The translations under genes and the position numbers were made by a program. A stretch of DNA of 64,000 nucleotides from JAEZDR01 sp039811185 (GTDB lineage Bacteria; Bacteroidota; Bacteroidia; Chitinophagales; Chitinophagaceae), in the NCBI GenBank assembly GCA_039811185.1, contig JBDHYF010000001.1, positions 310,001-374,000 of the forward strand, given 5' to 3'. This document shows positions 62,001-64,000 of the stretch, piece by piece; the first letter of the stretch is position 1, and the number at the start of each line of letters is the position of its first letter. The notes beneath the pieces are model-generated. The model did not search any database. It was not told the origin of the DNA and saw only the letters and a list, made by a program, of their open reading frames with translations.

Positions 62001-63443
62001 TTTGTACGCGGCGACAGAACCATCGATTTAAGTCAGGGTACGGCTGCCGCGCCAAACGCTACCATTTTAAGAATTACGGGCATGCCCGCCACAGGCTTGC
62101 AAAACAAACCTGTATTCTATGCCAAGCCGTTTAGCGATATCGGAAATCCGTATGCGTCGGCGGTTGATTTTACCAAGCTTACCAGAGAGCGGATTGCCGA
62201 CTTGTTTTATGTGTGGGATCCCAAGCGTGGAACCAACGGCGCCTGGGTAACCTTTACCGGACCCACTTATGCGCCTGCTGAAGGCACCGGCGGCAGCTAT
62301 ACCAATGCCACGAACACAATTATTGAAAGCGGACAAGCCTTTATTGTGGTGCACGACGGCTTAAGCAGCGTGGACGGCGGCGTTACTTTTGAGGAAGAGG
62401 ATAAGGTGGACGGGAATACCGGCGGTAATGTTTTTAAACCGGCTTCGACGGCAGATAAAATCACGGTTCAGTTAAATGAAAATAACAACGGCACAATCGG
62501 TTTAATGGATGGTGCAAGTGTGTGGATGGATGCAGGTTTCGACAACACGGTTAATAAGAGCGATGTAACGAAAATGATCAACTTTGGTGAAAACATCGCC
62601 TTTACCAGAGAAGGAAAATATTTGGTAGTAGAAAAACGTCAGCCGGCCGTAACTGCAAACGACACTTTGTTTGTAGCACTCTGGAACACCAAACAGAAAA
62701 ACTATCAGCTTTCTTTGGAGTTGAATATTGATCCAACACTTACGGCATCGCTCGAAGATTTGTATAGCAATACTTCCACTGTTTTAAATAACAGCGGAAA
62801 TACCGTTTATGATTTTGCGGTTACAGCCGATGCAGCTTCTCAAAACTATAAGCGCTTTATTATTGTGCTGAAACCCGGGTCAACGCTGCCTTGTAAGTTT
62901 GTAAGCATCGGCGCTTCTAAAAAAGAGAGCAAAGCCGTTATAAACTTTACCGTAGCGAACGAGCTGAATATTTCCGAATATATTGTGGAACGCTCAGGCA
63001 ACGGAAAAGATTTTGATGCAGCGGGCAGTGTAAAATCGGTAAACAACAATCAGCAGCTAAACAGTTACAGCTTTACCGATGCAGCGCCTTTTGCGGGCAG
63101 CAATTACTACAGGGTGAAGGCTTTAAGCAAAGACGGAAAATTTGACTACAGCGCTGTGGTTGCACTGGGTGCAGGAACTCCTCGCGGCGAAATGTTTGTG
63201 TATCCGAATCCGGTGGCTAACGGAAACTTCAATCTTCAGTTAACAGCGGCAGAAAAGGGAAATTATGAAGTAAGAATTTTTGATGTTAGCGGAAGAGAAG
63301 TGTATGGCGGAAAACTTACTGTTGAAAGTGAATATCAGAATATTCAGATGTCGGTACCGGCAATGAATACGAGCGGTGTTTACATTCTTCAGATGGTGAA
63401 AAACGGAACGGTAATGATGCAACAAAACATCATCAGCAAATAA
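59025..63443 (+). CDS. secreted fibronectin type III protein with T9SS type A sorting domain
   Basis: The 1472-residue protein has a signal peptide (1-22, NGMAQ) and an N-terminal DUF-like beta-sandwich. A Fn3 domain starts near 260 (APVQGTPDNATTDGFTAKW), followed by an Ig/beta-propeller-like region (FGSVCINTSHLDSFEVSGG). A second Fn3 near 568 (DEFTANWTAVAGANRYFIDL) comes next, then a choice-of-anchor J-like domain (about 605-745, IYEGFESATPAGWGTYG, LAFDDFEI). A large central domain has RYIPAKRAWRHLSAPI and RKRG-like DPKRGTNGAWVTFTGPTY. The type A CTD is at about 1388-1472 (EMFVYPNPVANGNFNL ... SGVYILQMV). It is probably a large adhesin or glycan-binding surface protein. The PID-CTERM mini-protein follows 28 nt later. 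Confidence 0.88.
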   Translation: MNRIFTLLCCALLAFTTNGMAQTNIIPKLYLPSKNTPSGDAGWVITATINNTTTDYWKVLSGQGLTSPAINFSAYSSKQLNVSNQSFGTTTGTSNIIKVEYFKGSTWRELTTISTSSKTTTTVTIHDSINNADGQLRFTSPGATSSAGTRIFSIEVLGTPSGPSLPTVTTTTASNITTNAFDAGGNVTADGGATVTQKGLTWDVVSPATASGSINGSGTGSFTSTADSVNPNTKYFYRAYATNTAGTAYGNEYSVITLPEAPVQGTPDNATTDGFTAKWLAPSVPGTQTYTYTLEVDDDNTFVSVDYSKSGIVSSATSEVISGLLSNTTYYYRVKAVNATGSGAWSATASITTEAITTPYLQITAAMSDFGSVCINTSHLDSFEVSGGNLNGASVNIGALPGMTYSLNRTSGFASTLSLPAYNGTPTTIYVKFVPTAVQSYNGNISISGGGATSINTAVTGSGINSAPSVTTNAATAISADEATISGTVTDEGCSTITTVGLEYSTTPGFSNGSGTTVTSSRMGAGFSATLSALNPKTTYYYKAFAENGAGKVYGTQLSFTTAALQTPVATAASGIQHDEFTANWTAVAGANRYFIDLMTDTGKIIYEGFESATPAGWGTYGTGSYNGPLNVGKADLSIRFDNSDDSLVSPVFPAGVQTLSFWYKGQGTNGSASKFVVQGYNGSSWVEIGNLTSIPSSATGTITYTAATIPALATYTRFKFIYTKASGNLAFDDFEITYATVYVSGHKNITVPVNFVTFSGLTATKDYYYRVRSSATTDTSGYSNIITVKTYNNPTTATYVSVADGDFSNPANWTYNNTDNNYIAATTPPSEGSVFINHNIAFDQNFTLATGKLITVAAGSTITINPGVTLNLNNQNMVLKSDAGATAALGQIKGSLTNASKVTIERYIPAKRAWRHLSAPISHMGAPTIFESWMESGSSSPGFGTHITGTGTGYWDSTTGPSVKAINLAGSDWAAIGGTDNPVSDYQSYMLFVRGDRTIDLSQGTAAAPNATILRITGMPATGLQNKPVFYAKPFSDIGNPYASAVDFTKLTRERIADLFYVWDPKRGTNGAWVTFTGPTYAPAEGTGGSYTNATNTIIESGQAFIVVHDGLSSVDGGVTFEEEDKVDGNTGGNVFKPASTADKITVQLNENNNGTIGLMDGASVWMDAGFDNTVNKSDVTKMINFGENIAFTREGKYLVVEKRQPAVTANDTLFVALWNTKQKNYQLSLELNIDPTLTASLEDLYSNTSTVLNNSGNTVYDFAVTADAASQNYKRFIIVLKPGSTLPCKFVSIGASKKESKAVINFTVANELNISEYIVERSGNGKDFDAAGSVKSVNNNQQLNSYSFTDAAPFAGSNYYRVKALSKDGKFDYSAVVALGAGTPRGEMFVYPNPVANGNFNLQLTAAEKGNYEVRIFDVSGREVYGGKLTVESEYQNIQMSVPAMNTSGVYILQMVKNGTVMMQQNIISK

Positions 63444-63471
63444 TAAAATTTATAAATTGAACGAATAAGAC

Positions 63472-63675
63472 ATGAAAAAACTGATATTACTTCTGACGCT
63501 GACCTTTGGTTCATTTCTACTGTATGCACAACCTCCGGGTCCCGGCGACGATCCGGACACGCCTGTCCCCTTTGACGGAGGATTAAGCCTGATCATCGCA
63601 GCAGGGGTGGGTTATGGTGCTAAGAAAGCTTATGACGCCAAAAAGAAGAAACAAACCGACGCTTCGGAAAAATAG
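63472..63675 (+). CDS. PID-CTERM mini-protein
   Basis: The 67-residue protein has a signal peptide (about 1-20, LLYAQ), a short acidic/Pro-rich spacer (PPGPGDDPDTPVPFD) and a terminal PID-CTERM-type signal. That signal is DGGLSLIIAAGVGYGAKK (residues 35-52), a hydrophobic helix followed by a Lys cluster. This is the hallmark of a Bacteroidota C-terminal sorting tail of poorly known destination. It lies 28 nt after the T9SS Fn3 gene and shares its direction, so it is likely co-expressed. Its terminator follows directly. Confidence 0.85.
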   Translation: MKKLILLLTLTFGSFLLYAQPPGPGDDPDTPVPFDGGLSLIIAAGVGYGAKKAYDAKKKKQTDASEK

Positions 63676-63685
63676 AAAACTAAAG

Positions 63686-63711
63686 GACCGCTGAAAGGCG
63701 GTCTTTTTTTT
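63686..63711 (+). terminator. intrinsic terminator after the PID-CTERM gene
   Basis: GACCGC/GCGGTC (63686-63691 and 63698-63703) with a 6-nt loop is followed by eight T. Confidence 0.87.
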
Positions 63712-63780
63712 CTGCCTTTTTGATATGAGGGTTTATTTTCATAATTTCAGGTCTTTCACAACAAGAAACCAACCGCCCTT

Positions 63781-64000
63781 ATGGTGCTCGATGACATTCT
63801 TTATTACATATATCGTTACGGGTTTTGGGCAATCCTCGCGTTGGCAATAGCGAAGTTTATTTTTCTGATGATTTACCGTCCCGACATTCGGTATGCGGCA
63901 AGCCGGTTTTTCTATATATATACCGACAGCCGTATAGTGAAGGAGGATATGCAGCGCTACCAGTTTAGGATATGGCATAATTTGCTCACCTGGCTGTTAT
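63781..64000 (+). CDS. membrane protein, N-terminal part (cut by window end)
   Basis: An open frame from ATG 63781 runs off the right edge (73 codons visible). The product begins MVLDDILYYIYRYGFWA, has a hydrophobic helix (about 10-35, FWAILALAIAKFIFLMI) and then RPDIRYAASRFFYIYTDSRIVKEDMQRYQF. I do not recognise a family from the fragment. It starts 70 nt after the terminator of the PID-CTERM gene and is therefore a new unit. Confidence 0.65.
   Translation, partial: MVLDDILYYIYRYGFWAILALAIAKFIFLMIYRPDIRYAASRFFYIYTDSRIVKEDMQRYQFRIWHNLLTWLL

Noticed and set aside
63739..63978. Minus-strand open frame near the window end
   Set aside because: It is antisense to the better-supported membrane protein frame that runs off the window.
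1..64000. IS elements, prophage, integrons, rRNA, CRISPR-Cas, toxin-antitoxin pairs
   Set aside because: No transposase, integrase, capsid, Cas or rRNA sequence was recognised on either strand; the only mobile-like feature is the nuclease cassette at queE.

Overview
The window is chromosomal DNA of a member of the Bacteroidota, most likely close to the Chitinophagales/Sphingobacteriales. Several things point there: secreted proteins with type IX secretion (T9SS) C-terminal sorting domains of types A and B, a PID-CTERM mini-protein, Bacteroidota-type -7 promoter boxes (TAnnTTTG) just upstream of many genes, weak Shine-Dalgarno sequences, a DUF5606 protein, a PorE-like TPR/propeller/OmpA protein, and a transketolase encoded as a separate N-terminal half. 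I found no rRNA, CRISPR array, recognisable insertion sequence or prophage.

Layout. 1-3394: the end of a nitrous-oxide-reductase accessory operon (nos membrane protein, nosL, nosD, nosF, nosY); nosZ should lie to the left. 3398-16408: a secreted PKD/type B T9SS protein, envelope genes (PorE-like protein, OmpA lipoprotein, lptB), a GH3-family protein, chrA, the feoA-like/nadD pair and ybeY. 16425-25015: a replication-origin-like neighbourhood. Two parS-like palindromes precede mnmG, and a 539-bp gene-free stretch between nadA and a PpiD/SurA-like foldase gene carries about ten DnaA-box-like nonamers. It ends with an isolated C-terminal half of carbamoyl phosphate synthase. 25278-32057: a 2259-residue secreted beta-helix protein. 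32160-42697: housekeeping genes (pyrH, a CAU tRNA, lysS, ahpC-ahpD, psd, frr, a WecA-like transferase, the transketolase N half, a lolC-like permease, rbfA). 42771-52605: a secreted protein of unknown role, mtgA, mreB, a glycan/lipid cluster (GT87, GT2, polysaccharide deacetylase, fatty acid hydroxylase), a DUF5606 protein, an M3 peptidase and an Nfu-type Fe-S carrier. 52656-53387: a small A+T-rich PD-(D/E)XK nuclease-like gene bracketed by perfect 28-bp direct repeats, one overlapping the end of queE. 54100-64000: three large T9SS cargo proteins (two of them tandem paralogs), a PID-CTERM mini-protein and the start of another membrane protein.

How the parts relate. The nos genes deliver copper to and mature N2O reductase. 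The PorE-like protein, LptB, LolC-like permease, OmpA lipoprotein, MreB and MtgA build the envelope through which the T9SS cargo is exported. The parS sites and the DnaA-box cluster, about 4 kb apart and flanking mnmG-nadA, suggest that this window carries or adjoins the chromosome origin. The best candidate for an undescribed system is the self-contained nuclease cassette at the 3' end of queE.

Several start codons were moved downstream because the upstream TTG or GTG lies inside a promoter box. All functional statements rest on reading motifs by eye; no database search was run.
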